DNA of 64,000 bases from Pipra filicauda (taxonomy: Eukaryota; Chordata; Aves; Passeriformes; Pipridae): positions 22,501-86,500 of the forward strand of contig NW_024104439.1 of the NCBI RefSeq assembly GCF_003945595.2. The letters are read 5' to 3'. The notes under the pieces are model-generated. The model saw only the letters and a program-made list of their open reading frames with translations. It searched no databases and was not told where the DNA came from. The translations under genes were made by a program, and so were the position numbers. Below, piece by piece: positions 47,301-61,200 of the stretch (its first letter is position 1; each line of letters starts with the position of its first letter).

Positions 47301-50300
47301 ACCATCAGGCCACCCATCCTATTTGCAGTTCACACTCTCCCCTTCCCCTTTGGAAAGACCCCAAACCCAAAATCAGACATCTTGCAACAAACAGGAACAT
47401 CTGTGAAGAGTCCAAGGTTAAAGCTGGAGAAGGAAGGGAACTGTTCAGTAGGGGGATGGGTTTTTCGCATGTAATTCATGCACTCTGTGTTATTTCTCTC
47501 ATTTTTTGCTATGTTCTTTAATAAAGATATTTTTCTTTCTGGAAAAAGTGAGTTGGAGAGGGTATTAATAGCTGAGGTGGGACCTGAAATGTAGTTTAAA
47601 AAATGTGCAATAAAAACAGGGAGTGACATTGCTAGAAAACCAAGGAGAGCTCAAATGGCAGAGCTGAAAAGGTGTGTCCAGACTGCTCACCCCACCTCTT
47701 TCCACTGGTCTGATGGGCCTTGTGACTGGATTCAGGCCAGTGTGGGAGTCCCATCACTGCAGCACAGGGGAAACTGATCTGTGATCTGCCGAGAGAGGCT
47801 CCTCTTTTGGGTTTTTTACTCCTTGGAAAAAAAGAGAGAAGTCTGTCCTTTTTCTGGATTTGTCCAGGAAAACTCTCCCTTTTCTTGGAGGGGGACTCTC
47901 CCTGTGCTGGAACATGCATCTGCTATTCTCACTAGCAGTTACAACTCAAGACCAAAAGTCTTTTCCCTTTTCAGCAGTCTATAAAAACTTGATGTTACGC
48001 CAGCCTTGCTAGCCCTGCACTGATGTTCCTGCACAGCGCCTTTCAGTGCGCCTGGGGGTTGAACCCGCCTTCCTAACATATCCCAGACTGCTGTTGCAAA
48101 TCCTTTTTCTCTGTCACTAAGCAGTGGGAGTGCAGAGAAACACCTAGATTACTCTTTGCATCCATTCCTTATTCTAGACACCACGTTGGTATTTATTTTA
48201 CAGAGCAATTGGCTTGAGTCTTTATAAGCTCCAGCTCTGCACAGATGTGCTCTGAAAGTTATCTTCCAGAGACTGTCCTTTTTTAGGCCCCTAAACCTGA
48301 GGACACCCTTTGATCATAGCCCTGCATTAGCCACCCTCCCAGTCTCACACATCTTTATTTGTCTTCAACTTCACTTCCTCTATCATTTCCCTCCTGTAAA
48401 TTACCAACCTGGTAGCCTCCTAGACCTTCCATTTTTCTGGTGTGTCTGTGTGTTAACCCATGGGTTCCCCTTTATCACTTCCTCACAGGGGGCTTCTGAG
48501 GAGGGCTTGCGGGCAGCCATTCGTCCCCAAACTCATGGTGGTTGATGGGCCACCCTGTAACCTGCTCAAATGATGTGGGAAGGCACTCTCCAGATTCCTG
48601 AGAGCTGATTTTCCAGTGGAAAGACAGAGGCTGCTTTGGTCTCTCTTCAGTTACTGTTTGTGTTATTCATTGCAGACATTCATGCTAGAAAGCGGCGATA
48701 CATGCCTGCAGATGACCTCTGAGCACCAGATTTTAGGTGGGGCAGCAAAAAATTATTCCAGGGAGAGGCAGTGATTTTGAGAGTGGGAACAGGTTAGTCT
48801 ATGCTCCAGCAAAACAGCTTGCATAAAGTCCTGGTTGTTGGATCACAGCTCCTCTCCTGGAAGAAGGGCGTTTTCATTTCTCTCCCTATCTTGGGTAAAG
48901 GGAAAAGAAAATAAAGAAAAAGCATCCCCTTTACTGATTCAACTTCATCATCATCAACTTCATCATGTATCTGAGTCTTCCTCATGGGAATGCAAAGATC
49001 AAGTAACATCCATAGTCAGGCTGACTATGGAAACAGTTTAGGCAGGACCCATGATAAGCAGGACCAGGGGTCCTGGCTAGCTGTGAAACAGGTTGTCCTA
49101 TTACCTCTTCCCTCTCTCCTGCACCCCCAGAAAGAGCACGTACTGTCTGCCAAGGGTTGGCCCTTGGGGTGTCAGAGGGGCTGTGCTGCATAGCCTCCAT
49201 GGACCTCCATGACTGTGCAATGAATATTTATTTGTTTCTCTAATGGAGCGGCTGCATTTCTCTGTATTTTCAGCTTTACAGATGGATAATGCTGCTTTGC
49301 ATTGGAATGGGGTTTCAGAGGCTGCATTGGGGACTGCCTTCAGTTTTTTAAGGAGAATTGAGAGTTTCATCTGCAGGATTGCCTAGGATGATCCCCTGCA
49401 TGCTGATAGACCACACACCTCAGTACTGATTAAAAATTTCTGTGCCTGGAGTTTCTCAGACAGAAATACATACACTTTGCACTCACTGTGTCACATTTGA
49501 ACAATGCCTCCTGCACTAGCAGGAGGTGCCCAGCTTGTAGGACCTGTTCTGTAATGCTGGTCTGAGAGCCTGTTCTGAACCTGCCTGGAGTTTCTTGTTC
49601 ATACAGATTCTGATAGATTATGGGGAAATCTTGATTAAATGTAGATAATCCTTAAACTCAACTGGAGAAAATATCCAGGAAAAAAAAAAAGGGAATCTTG
49701 GGAATAGGAGCTGTTAGAAACTACCCATCATCTTGTCTTCTCCCTTTCTGCAGTCATACTCTGTCCTTGAGAGTCAGGGCTTCTGTCTGAGAATTTTGAC
49801 TGCCAAAGGCTGGGAAAAAAATGTCTGACTGGTGTGTGTAAAGTATCTGTTTCTGCAGCCCAACAGGGCATGTATTAAACCTCTGCAGTGAAAGTCAGGA
49901 CACACCAAGGTCAAATCAATCCTTCATGGAGATGCACAGACTGGGTCTGCCATGGGTGCAGCTCCAGGGATGGCCAGGTTATATTTGTATTGTTGTATCT
50001 GGCAGGATTTAGCCCCAGCTTTCCCCTCCTGCAGAAAATGGCTCGTAGCCAGGAGGGCTGTTTTCATACCTCCTGCACAAGTTGAATGCCCATGTGAAGT
50101 ACTTTGATGTAATGTATCTCTTGGCCATTTCCAGCCTGCCTTGGCAATCAGAAAGTTATAACACCTCTGCAGGGATATGCCAGAGTTGTAAAACATCTTG
50201 GTTCCCTCAGTTAGGACCATTTTCTTCATCTGAAGGGATGGCCAGGCCACTGATTGCCATCATTGCTCATCCTTGAGCAACCTCCACAATGACTCTGGCA

Positions 50301-51000
50301 CAAGGTTTGGATTCCTTGACATCAAGACTTGATGATCCCATAGCGGAAACAGTTTTGCTTGCACAAAAGAAGTGCCAAGACACCCTTAAAAGGAAGAGTC
50401 TGCAGAGAGCAAACTGCTGGAGATGCTCACCACTGCTCCTGCCTCGCTAGGAACCATCCTGAACAAGCCCAGGAGCAGGCACACATCTCCCTTGGCCCAC
50501 CGAGTCCCAGTGCAGAGGGGGGACAAGCCTGATCCTTTTGGACTCCACAGGCAGAGGTGGGAAGGACCATGCCCCAGTACTGAATCCCCCCACATTAGAG
50601 CAGCCCAGCCAGCCACGTTCCCGTATGCGCCTCCATTCCAAGCTGTCAGCGGAAGCAGATGTTTCTAATTTTTCACTAAAACCAAACAACTTAATCCCCA
50701 AAATATGCAGCAGTGGGGGGTGAGGAGGGGCCCTTTCACTTAAAGCTGATTTATAAATTGGGTGATTAAGGTTAATTTGTCTATGAATGAAGCAAATATG
50801 TGTCAGATATCCTTTCTAACGTTTCCTCCCTCTAATTTTTGCAAGTCCTAAACATCCAAAGCCTTTTCAACCTGAGGCAATGGGATGCGTTCCTATTCTT
50901 CTGGCCAAAAGTGGCTGGCACTGCTTCCTTTCATCAACAGCTCCAATATTTATCTATTTAGACCTTCAGAACATTATTTAGATGTAACAGAGGTTGCAGC
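47301..51000. other. Unique non-coding DNA
   Basis: Mixed composition with a TCATCA-rich spot at about 48945-48968 and a short A run at 49680-49690. GC rises toward 50400-50720, where frames open on both strands. None of the frames (up to 108 codons, 49924-50250 minus) has a recognisable domain. Confidence 0.45.
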
Positions 51001-54000
51001 CTTCCGTAGCACAGGTGCCAGAGGCAGGCCTCAGAGGTAACTCCAGTGTACCCCTTCTTGCTTTTGGGGATGTTAGTTCCCCCCTGGCTGCCTGGGAGTG
51101 ATGGCTGGAGGGCAGCCTGGTGCCAGAGAATCCTGTGCTGAAAGCCCTGGCAGTGGGAACTGTGCCATGGGTTTGCACAGAAACTGCACCCACTTCACTC
51201 CACAACATGGCTGACAACACAGATGGGAAGGGGCCTGAGTCCAAGCCCATTTCAGATGACTGAGGAAATTACTGGGTTTGCCTGTGTTGTGTCAGTGCTG
51301 GAGGTTATGGCCAACCTCAGATCATCTGTATTTCAGCACATGCACAGATATCGAGCCATCCGGCCTTCAAAAAGTACACATACCCTGCTCCTGCAATCAA
51401 TACACGTGCCCTGCTTCTGCTGACACCCACTTCAGACCCCCAGTTCCTATTGCTCATAGCTCATGTTGTTGTTCATGGAAAAGGGCTCCTCTCCAGGCAG
51501 CTGGCACCCAGCCACAGCACGTCTGCCATGCAACAGCAATGCAGTAGCCTTAAAAAGACCTTAACAGCATAAGCATTGTGTGTCTGTGAAAGGTGATGGG
51601 AAGAGGCAACCCCAAACAGCAGCAGGATGGTCGATATGCCTGGGCATCCACAAAACAGAAGATACCTCATATGGGCCTCAGCAGCCCACGGACCCCCCAC
51701 CCCAGGATACCAGGCTGGGAACACCAGAGCTCAGTGGGGCCGGTCCCAGTGGCTGTGGCTTGCTGTGCAGCCAGGAATAAGGTGCACAGGGAAGCAGAGT
51801 TCATTAGCATGGCGTTAACCAAACCCTGGTGGTTATGGGTTTATTGCCTATGGGGTAAATGGGAAGAATACTGAGCTCAATCTGCAAATTGCTGCACTAA
51901 ACCCAGCCTGATTACATAGGAAAAAGACAGCTGTACCAATTTCTTCAGCTATAGCTTTAAAAGTAAGGATTTAATTAGGTGTCCTTACCTGGTAGACACT
52001 GCAGTGCTCCTTATTCCTCATATGCTGGTGCCCCTGCTGCAGAAAGGGACCCAATGTCACAGGCTGACCCCTGGGTCTCACATGCAAGAATAAGCCCCTG
52101 CAACCGCAGGGGTGTCAGTGCCCGTACTGAAGCTGTGGCACAGCATACTGCCTTTGGACATTCGGGGTTTCAGGTTCAGTTGCAGCTGCTGAGTGGGTTG
52201 TAAGAAAATGCAAAACAGCCTTATTTGCAGCTCTCTGGAAATTCAGCTTTGAACTGAAACAGTGGTAAGGTTGTGGGATGCCGTTGCAATGACCAGTGCA
52301 CCTCTCCTTAGCAGCCTTTTCCACTGTAAGCAGCATCTGCTGCAGCTGGAGCAGACAGGAAATCCTTCTTCTCCATTATTTCTATTAAATGGTAGAATTA
52401 GACAATTTACCAGGATTTCAAGGAACTTTTCTTCAAGCCCAAGTGTCAGGTAGGCTAAAGGGATGAATGAGAAGAAGAATAGAAGAAAACCAGAAGGAAA
52501 GCAAGTCATCAACAGCAGCAGTAGGAGCAGGAATCAGAGCCCTCAGTGCTCTGCTCCAGCCACTACACTCCCATCCCTCCCACACAGGATATACATAAAG
52601 TGAACTGGGAAAACAGGGGGTTTGAGAAGAAAACTGAAGACAAGTGGAACAACACTGAGCTTGAACAGGCCTGAATCAATTCTAATTTTTTCTAAAAACC
52701 CACCATTTTTATACTTCAATCCAGACAAGTACAATCACTTTAGTAGTTTTAAGCTACATGCAATGGGGGCACCAGCAACAGTTTATTCTGCAAACCTGCA
52801 ATCTGCTTTTTAATCTTGGAGCCTTTTCCCAAATGCAGAAATGCCATTCAATTCATTTGTACCAGCGATGCAGCCCTGTACTTCTTGAGAACTGGGCTGC
52901 ACTTCAAATGATGGTATACACAGTAAGTGGCTTCTCCTCCACCTAGTTAAAGAAGTGTCTTTCCTCATTCTGTGTTCATGAGGGATGGTCAGAGACACCC
53001 TCATATCTGAAAGCTTTGTACTTGTAGGAGGGAGAGTGGTTGCAGCTCATTGCAAGGAAAGAACATTTTGCTTTGATATTTTAGATAGCTTTGTCTGAAA
53101 TAACCTCAACCTCACTCCAGACCTGATGAAAAGATGAATGAATTTGAAGGAGGAAAGCTGCTTCAAATTCCCGTATATATCTTGAACATTATATTCTGGG
53201 GCCCTTATGTTTATTCTTGATTGTTTTTTCCAAGGTTGCAGAGAAGAAAGGGCTACAGATTTAACTTGTGGGAGATTTGATTTGTGCATAAAGGACCATT
53301 TTCTCAAACCGCCAAAAGATTAAACTTAATGTTTTACAATCATGTTCAAGGTACATGAGCAGCAGATTTTTGATGGGAAAGTGACACAAGCTGCTGATAG
53401 AAAGCCTGCTCTCTAATTCCTGAGGAGTGCAGGCTCAGGACATTTGTGTCTGAGCATGAGACTTGCTTTTGATGGGTTTTAATATTATGTGCTGTTGATG
53501 TTCCTAAATTATGTAGCTCAGTGAAGCATTCAAAACCAAATGTTCAGCCCCCATGGGGTATGGTAGAAGGCCTAAGGATAAAGCTTTGATGTGGATATAA
53601 AGCCACGGTAGCTGTCAGGTCCTGAGTCATCTTCCAGTGGCACCCACATGACCAGAAAGGGAATATATATGCTTCCACACAGTTTCGAGCCAGAATTTCT
53701 GCTGCTCTAAATTAATTATGTTGCCTCTGCAATCAGTGCAGCAGATTGCAGAACTGGCCATTTGGATTTCAAGACTGAGAAGTCATATGGACAAGATATT
53801 ACACACTACAGGTTTAAAAAGGAGATTTACCTTTTACATTTTAATAACATACTAATATAAACTATGAACTAAAAAGTCAGAATTCTTCCTTTTTCTAATG
53901 TGAAGTTTGAAGCATCAACAGGAATTTGCAGCCCCTGAGTTCTTGCCCATTATTCACTAGTCCCTACACTAGCTGAGACCACATGAACAAGTGCCATTAG

Positions 54001-54935
54001 CATCTCACCTCAAGTGAGAAAATTCTGCAATCCTAATTTGGCTGCCTTGGCAAACCTGAGCAGGTATGCAGCACTATGTCCAGAACTGGGGTTGGTTATA
54101 TGGGACATCCACATAAGGGTTGCAAAGGAGCTTAACTGGATCACTACAGGAAGCAGAACCAGTCAAGCATAGATCTGTGACCCATACTATATTTTTTTCA
54201 TTTTTCTCAGAAGTAACACATTGTTTCCTAGCTACATGCCATTTATATATATAACACCATGGTGGGACCATGTATAAAAGAGTATTACTCACCAAAAGCT
54301 ATAGACATGAGATGGAAGTGTGAAGGCCATGCATGTGAGCCACTTGTTTAAACATAAAAATTCTTATCTTTCAAGACAAGGCTATCTTGTCTTTCAATTC
54401 TTCCCAAGACCTCCTTATGTATGAACTGAATTTCAAAATAAAAATTGATTGCAGGTGTCTTAAGTATATTTTTCCAGGCCTTCAATTTAAACAAGTTACA
54501 GCAATACTCACCTTCATAAAGTTTTTGATCACTGCAATATAAATTCTCACTGACAGCAGCAGAGATCATGGGGACCTTTCCTGTTTTCCAGAACCAGCTT
54601 TTACTAATTTAGATCCCATTCCAGACTGGCTGTTTTTTAGGAAGAATTATTCATTTGATGATCCCTAGTACAGCTGCCTACCACATGTACAGCAGCAGTG
54701 TACATGTGCAGCACTTTTTAATTTTCCCCCACTTTCAGCCTCAGCGCTGGAACCCATTACATAGCTGGTGTTTCACAAATGCTGTGTTACTTTACCCCTT
54801 TCTTCAAAAAACGATCTGTAGTAGCAAGGTGGCTATTAATAACTAACAGCTAACTAATAGCAGGAATGCTCAGAGGGCTGACAGCCTGTACAATGCCAGC
54901 CCGGAGAGATGACCACTCAGTTTCTTACTGTGCAC
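51001..54935. other. Unique non-coding DNA, GC-richer at left
   Basis: From 51000 to about 52200 the sequence is GC-richer, with overlapping frames in several phases at 51580-51874 that read as compositional. Farther right it is AT-rich. A 9-bp inverted repeat, CACATGTAC (54682-54690) and GTACATGTG (54700-54708), is present. No repeat family was recognised. Confidence 0.45.
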
Positions 54936-54940
54936 AGACT

Positions 54941-55005
54941 GTGATCTCTGGCTAATGTCATCCTTGTGCCCTAAGTCCACATCTGTAAAATGAGATATTA
55001 TTTTC
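54941..55005 (+). mobile_element. MIR: MIR-like SINE 3' part
   Basis: The stretch holds GATCTCTGGC, CCTTGTGCCCTAAGTCC and ACATCTGTAAAATGAGATAT, the last being the hallmark of the MIR core end (CATCTGTAAAATG). The head is not recognisable. It directly joins a regulatory-like block to the right. Confidence 0.45.
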
Positions 55006-55140
55006 TGGCTTCAGTGCCAAGTAAGTATAATCAAACGACTGGGTAATCAGCTATTGCAATAATCACGAGCTTGTAATTACCTGAGATAAAGGATGCAAAA
55101 TCCCTCTGGATCATAATTACTGAGTCATCTCCTTGCTCTT
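55006..55140. promoter_or_regulatory. Candidate regulatory block beside MIR tail
   Basis: Dense homeodomain-type words (GTAATCAGCTATTGCAATAA, GCTTGTAATTACC) are followed by TAATTAC (55114-55120) abutting a perfect AP-1 site TGAGTCA (55121-55127). No coding frame or repeat explains the block. Exaptation of old SINEs into enhancers is known in vertebrates, and the adjacency to a MIR tail would fit. Function is inference. Confidence 0.28.
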
Positions 55141-55227
55141 GGGGGTAATGGGGTCAGATGTGCTGCATGGCATGGAAAACTCTGAATAATAGGCATCATT
55201 GCAGAGACAGCTGCCAGCTGATTAGAC

Positions 55228-55295
55228 CTACTTTGAGCAGATGTTGGATGAGATGAACTCCAAAGGTCCCTTCCATCCCAAATTACCCCTGTGAT
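55228..55295 (+). mobile_element. CR1: CR1 3' tail, short copy
   Basis: GAGCAGATGTTGGATGAGAT, then GAACTCCAAAGGTCCCTTCC and a decayed ATCCCAAATTACCCCTGTGA follow the sense CR1 3' UTR (GGATGAGATGACCTCCAAAGG-type). The octamer tail is reduced to TGTGATTGTG. It is 5' truncated to under 70 bases. Confidence 0.82.
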
Positions 55296-55299
55296 TGTG

Positions 55300-57115
55300 T
55301 TCTAACACTGCACTTCTGCAAAAACATCCTCCTGGAGCACTGAAGACCACGGGGCACACCCCCAAAGTAGTGCTGCGGGACACAGACTGCCTCCATCAGG
55401 GACAGACCAAGTCATGCTGGACTGAACTGACTCAGGGCAGCTTGATGCCTCCACCAAAAGTGCTTTGGTACATGTGTCTCCAGACTGATCCTAGAAAAAG
55501 TACACGTGCCTTTAGTCAGGACTGTGCCTCCATGGAGCCAATCAATGGCACAGTTTATGTCCACATGAACCATCTAAAGGTAATGAAAGTTTATCATGTT
55601 AGGAAATATGCTCTCTAGCTCAAATTTACCTGCTGTGTCATCTTACATCACCACTGCATCAGTGTTTTAGTCCTTCTTGCCCAACCTTTACATGAAAAGT
55701 GAAACTAAGCCTTGTGGTTCCTGTTGGCTCTGTGTATGAGCAATAAAGTAAAAGATTTTGGAAATAACAGCTACTGGGATGAATATCCCTGTGATGACCA
55801 AATTTTTTAAAACTGTGCATAAAATTGGACGATTTCAAAAAAGTTTTATTAGGATAATTCAATGGACTGTGTCACCAGGGACCTACTTTCTCAGGGTCTC
55901 AGAGATAACCATAGTGCCATGCCATCCGAGCAGCACTCCCAGCCTGAAGGCAGCACAGCCCAACCAATCTCTTGGGTGCTGTTTGAATGATAAATAAGAA
56001 ACATAGGACATTAATTTATGTATCAAGGTCTACACTGCCTCTAGGTTTAAAGAAAAAGGAAGAAGAAAAAAAAACATTTTAACATTTTTGATAGGGTTGA
56101 TCACGACACAGACTTCATCCTACATGTGTTGTACTTTTCCATCTGTGTTACAGCTCATGGGGTCCTGGCCAAGGTTCCATGTTCACATTCTCAATTGCAG
56201 TTGTAGCTGCGACCCTTAGTTTGGTAACTATTTTCTTAACTGCTATATAAACATCTGTGAATGCATATACAATATTCAGTAAAGCAGATGACATTTGCAG
56301 TGACCAGCTGCCTCCAGTCATGAGACAAGATTGCACATGGCCACAGCAAAACAGAGCACCCAGAGGCTTGCAGGGCTTACACAGTCGGGGTGTGGCTGAA
56401 ATGGGCTGGGGAGAAATGACATCGTCCATGCCTGGGGGGCTGCAAATGCACTGCCCAATGGCTTGTTTCTTCCTCAGTCAAAAGCCAGATTCCTGGGGCA
56501 GAAACCAAGTCGTGCCTTGGAATAATTAGCTGGCACACAAATTACTGCTGCGTTTTAGATGTTGGTATTGAAAACAACACCATTTGGACCTCAGAAGTTA
56601 GGTATATATTCTGCTTGTCTCTAAACACTTCACAAAGCAGCAGGTCATAGCTCCCTGGTCATAGTTTTTGAAGTTTAGCCTCTGGTAGTTACAGACAGAA
56701 AGCTGGACGGGCTCTGATACACCCTGCTCACGGGAGTGCTGCCTGCAACCCGGGCGTGTGCGAGCAGTCCCGTGTGCCAAGCCTTGTTCCTACAAACCAG
56801 ATCACAAGGTCTCCACATCATAAAACGAGAGTAAAAGTAAAAAATCCTAGCTATTTTCCAAAAATAGAAAAGATGAACCAGGAGAGACGGAGAAAAAGCA
56901 TCCTTGCTGGTGGTTTAGCAGAGAGGGGAGAGGTCCAGCATGGCAGGTGACAACAGGCTCAGCTCTGCCTGGCTGAGCAGGGCAGCTCTGCACCCACCTG
57001 TGGGAATGAGTCCTAGGTGTGAGACTTGAACCCACTGCAGACAAAAGGTGTTGTGGTATCTTAAGAATAACACTTGTTCTCACAAGAGTTTTAAAGTAAT
57101 AGCTTTCAAACATGT
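55300..57115. other. Unique non-coding DNA
   Basis: A plus-strand frame of 107 codons (55295-55618) begins inside the CR1 tail and has no domain. Other frames at 56148-56529 lie on opposite strands. Nothing else is seen. Confidence 0.45.
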
Positions 57116-57124
57116 ATTTTAATT

Positions 57125-57162
57125 AAAAAAACAAAACAAAACAAAACAAAAACAAAAACAAA
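57125..57162. repeat. (AAAAC)n simple tract
   Basis: A run of seven A bases is followed by AAAAC-type units, some with an extra A. Simple sequence at the start of a very AT-rich kilobase. Confidence 0.92.
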
Positions 57163-57164
57163 CC

Positions 57165-58260
57165 CCAATGCAAATAATTTGGAAGTCAAGATATACATGT
57201 GTGATTTGACACTGCATCATATTTTGAAAATGTTAGTGGAGAAAGAGAAGATGAAAATAGCAGGAGCAGCTGAAAAGAGTCAAAATTAATTTATTGTAGA
57301 CTTAGGGTTTCAGTATTTGACAAAAGAAATGATACAAATGGAAACTAAATTGAAACTGAGGCTTTTCATATTCAACAAAATATATCACTGCTACTGGTCA
57401 ACTACAACTGGGAGAGACAATTTAATTACTAATAAACGACTTTGAAGTTGTACGTGTGTTTTCATGTCTTAATACAGTTACAAAAAAAAAGAAGCAAAAA
57501 TAAAAGCTGAACCCAAGTCTGAGGTTCAAGAAAAAAAATGTGTAGGGGAATTTTTCAAGTCCATTGTCACACAAGGGAAAAAATACAGTTGACAAAAGAG
57601 ATCATTTGATCATTCATCATTAAAAACTATTATTTCCTTAAGCTAGAAATGCTTATTAAAAGGTTTGAGGGTTTTTTTGTTTGTTTGTTTTATCTTTACG
57701 TTTCATAAAACCAGAAAAATTGCATTTACAATATTTTAAAGTTTGATGTTAGACTGTAAGCTTGTTTCTCTTTTTCCCTCTTTTGCAACTGAATACAATG
57801 GAATGAATAAGGACTTTGATTTTCTTTCTTATCTTTGCTACTCCTCTAATAGGTTTTTTCATCCTCTACATAAAATCTTTGTCCTCATCGTCTAAGAATT
57901 ATATTACTATATTTAAACTATTTTCTTTATTTTTGAAAGTGTAATTTTACAATGGAGCAAGGAATTTCTTAAAACTTACATTTACCTATTTTAAGCTACG
58001 TCATTATTTTGCTTTTCTTATTCATCTCCATATTTGTTCTACTGAGGACATGTTCCAAAAGTTATGCTTGTTTTTATGAAGTTTAATAAGTTTAAGTAGA
58101 CAAAAGGAAAGAGGGAGAGAAAAAAAAAGTAAACAGATCTTCTGAAGGAGAAAAAAAATCTGAAAAACACTCGTTTTTCTTGCAGGCGATTCATTGCATT
58201 TGTGATGTCTAAAATGCTAAAATTCAGTCTGGGTTACATTTCCTGGCTGAGATACAGAGA
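57165..58260. other. Very AT-rich kilobase without frames
   Basis: The stretch has no open frame over 60 codons on either strand and is dominated by A- and T-rich words, with a (TTTG)n tract at 57671-57691 and several short A runs (57482, 57531, 58122, 58150). It may be scaffold-attachment-like or simply neutral AT-rich sequence. No repeat family was recognised. Confidence 0.5.
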
Positions 58261-58264
58261 GATT

Positions 58265-61200
58265 CTCAGAAAATCGAGGTTTGAAATAGAAAGTCAGCAG
58301 TAACCTCATATGGAAGACAAGGAACGCCAGCAGAGGGGACAGAGCTTGAGAGCACTGCCACTTGGGAGCCATGAATTGAAATAGAGAAGCCTGTCATCTT
58401 TGTTTTATTTTTAAAATATCGGAAAAAATTAAAAGCCGAAAACACGCATTGTGTTTTCGTTTTGCCGTGCCTGTGCTGGAAGCATTGCTCACATACCCTC
58501 CTGGTACAGAGCACACATGCCACGGTTTCTGCGCTGCGATCACTCGCTCTTATGTTACTGCTCAAGTATGCATTCAGAAAAGAGCCAGCAGATACAGTAG
58601 ATTTATTCTAGTTGTTGAGGTCAAGGGCTTCTTTTTTTTTTTTTTTCTTTTTTGGACTCAGTAGAGGGGGAACGCTTTCCTCATAACACCAGACAGGCTT
58701 TCTGCTTTGCAGTCTACTGTCAGTGTGTACCACTGATAAAAAAACATCTGAGAGCATTTTTAAAGGATTTATCAATCTAAAGCACCGGTGAGTTATGGGC
58801 TGTCTCCTGTGTCAAACTTAGGAGGCTTTCAGCAAGGCTCAATATCTGTACGCAGTGCAAGTCAGAGGCTACAGCTGCTGGAAGCTCTTGCAAGCCATGT
58901 AAGTAAAGGGCTTTATTTAGCTGAAGCAAACTTTGTATATTCTCTTGCCTCGTAAAAACTCTGAGATAATCTAAACTTAAGATGAATTTCCTAATACTAG
59001 TAATGTCATTATCCTGCTGTCCCTTTGAGTAATGCATGTGTGTCAGCACAATAAATAAATATCTTACCTTGTTTTGCTTGTGAGTAGTGTACAGAGCAGA
59101 ATCTGTACACGCCTCAGGCAGGCTCTGTTTGTTTTTCTGATTGCTGACCATTTCTGTTCTCTGTTTGTGACCAACACAGAGAACTCTCTGATTTCTTTGA
59201 TTTCTTTGATTTCAAGGACAATGGGAATGTGGCAGGGAAATGCAAAGACTGTGTGAAGGAAAACAAAGAGGAGAAAGGCAGTTTATAAAGTGGTGTCAGT
59301 AAACCCAAAAGTTGTGGAACTTGTGGTCAATGGGATTCTATATGATTTATAGTGATGTTTAAGGGGTCACAGATAACGTGACTAAGAGAAAAATTAAATG
59401 ACAGAAGAAATGTTTTGATTTCTTTATAAAATGCATCTTTATGTTCATGCTCATATTTAAAATAATCACTTCCTGTATGGTTATTTGGAACTTATTGCAG
59501 GGGACAGATCACCTTTCTCTGAGCTTCATGATGTAATTTAAGGTCAAGAAATGTTTCTTTGTTCTCTCTCTAGTTCATGTACTTATTGACATCAATAGGC
59601 CTGGCAAATAGGTGTTGAAATGCCAAATTTCTCCTCTTGTCTGTGAGATCCTCCCTGACGTTTTGATGGCTACCAATATGCAGATATGGTAATAAATAAA
59701 TGGAAGATGGATTTGCTCCACTGACAAGGTACAGATGGTGCTACCTTGAGAAAAAATTTCATGCACTCAGACTTCTCAGTATCTTCCTGTTCAGTTTCTA
59801 GTCCCCTTGCATTCCTTGTAGCCTTTCCAAAAGCACCTGATCCCTATGACTTTGTACCTTCTATTTGCCTCACACTTTTTCCCAGTTTGCAACAACTTTT
59901 AGCAGGCCCTTCCCTCCAAACCCACATGTCTGACAGATGCAAATCCTGCCTTCCAATCCTCACGACAAAAATCTGCCACAGATCCACAGGGCAATACCAG
60001 TTTTATCTTTTGCAGATACACTGCTGCAATCTCCTCTTGCATCAGGTGCCCAGAGGAACATGGATGCTGCCCTAAATAGCTTTCTACCTCTCCCAGCCCT
60101 CCTCTTCATTTATTTATTTCCATGGCAATGCAAGATCTGCATGGGGAGAGGGGCACTGTCCATTGGCAGAGATGCCCATGATTCATTGAAGGCAACGGAA
60201 AAGCCTTCCTTGTCTTCATCCAGACAGTCAGACCTGGGTGCCTAAACAGCAAGGAAATTAATGGACATGCTGGGCTGCAGAGCTGCAGTGTGCTGCTTCC
60301 AGTGACACTGGGGTGTCACCTCCCTGAGCGAGAACGGAGAAAGGCTCTGTACAAAGAAGTTTGCAGAGAGACAAAGAATCACATCTTGAAGGTGCACTGA
60401 CAGGAGCGAGTCAGAGATGAGTGGGGCTGGTGTGAAATTCAGTCTTCTCTGATGATGGAGGAAGAACATGTTGTTTTTCAAAGAGTGTTTGGGGAATGAC
60501 AAAAAGTTTAATTTTCAGTACAGGGATGGGTAAGAGCTTTTTTCTTTGCAACACAGCTCTCTCATACCTAGCTGGTTCAATGGCACTCCAGGGAGAAAAC
60601 ATCAGTTTGTTATAGTTTTTGAATATATGTATATTCATGTGTTCCATTAGTCTCTTGGCAAATGCATCTTTTGATTTCTAAAGCTTTCTGAACCTTTCAT
60701 ATAGCCCTTTGCTTTGAAGCAACAGATGTCTGTGATAAGCAGATGGTTATGGCTTTGAATTTTAACATCTTTAAATAGTTTTGCATATATTTTACAGAGA
60801 GGAATGTACTCTGTCTTACTATGCAGTACTCGTGCACTAAATGAAAAGTATCCGTATCTGGATGCTTGATGTCACTTCCTAGCTTGAAAACCAATAAACC
60901 ACATGTTTTTTAGGATTATTTGTTATGACATATTTTCATCCAATCATTCAACTTTTGTTTTCAAGTTACAAACCAACTAGTGCAAAATGCACTAGTCTGA
61001 TGTGAGCTCAAAGAGAATAAGCAACAAAAAAGAGTAAAAGGAGCTGCCTCACTTGTGAATTGCTTTCTCACTCTGATGTGTACTGGGAGCAGGCTGAAAT
61101 CTTCCCCTTGCACAATTTCCCAGAAGAAATAATGTAGTGCCTATGGAAACAACTGAGCAAAATCTTTTGATCTTTTTTATTCTACAGTTTCATTTTCATG

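Noticed and set aside
60976..60996. 9-bp inverted repeat with a 3-base loop
   Set aside because: Arms this short arise often by chance in 64 kb.
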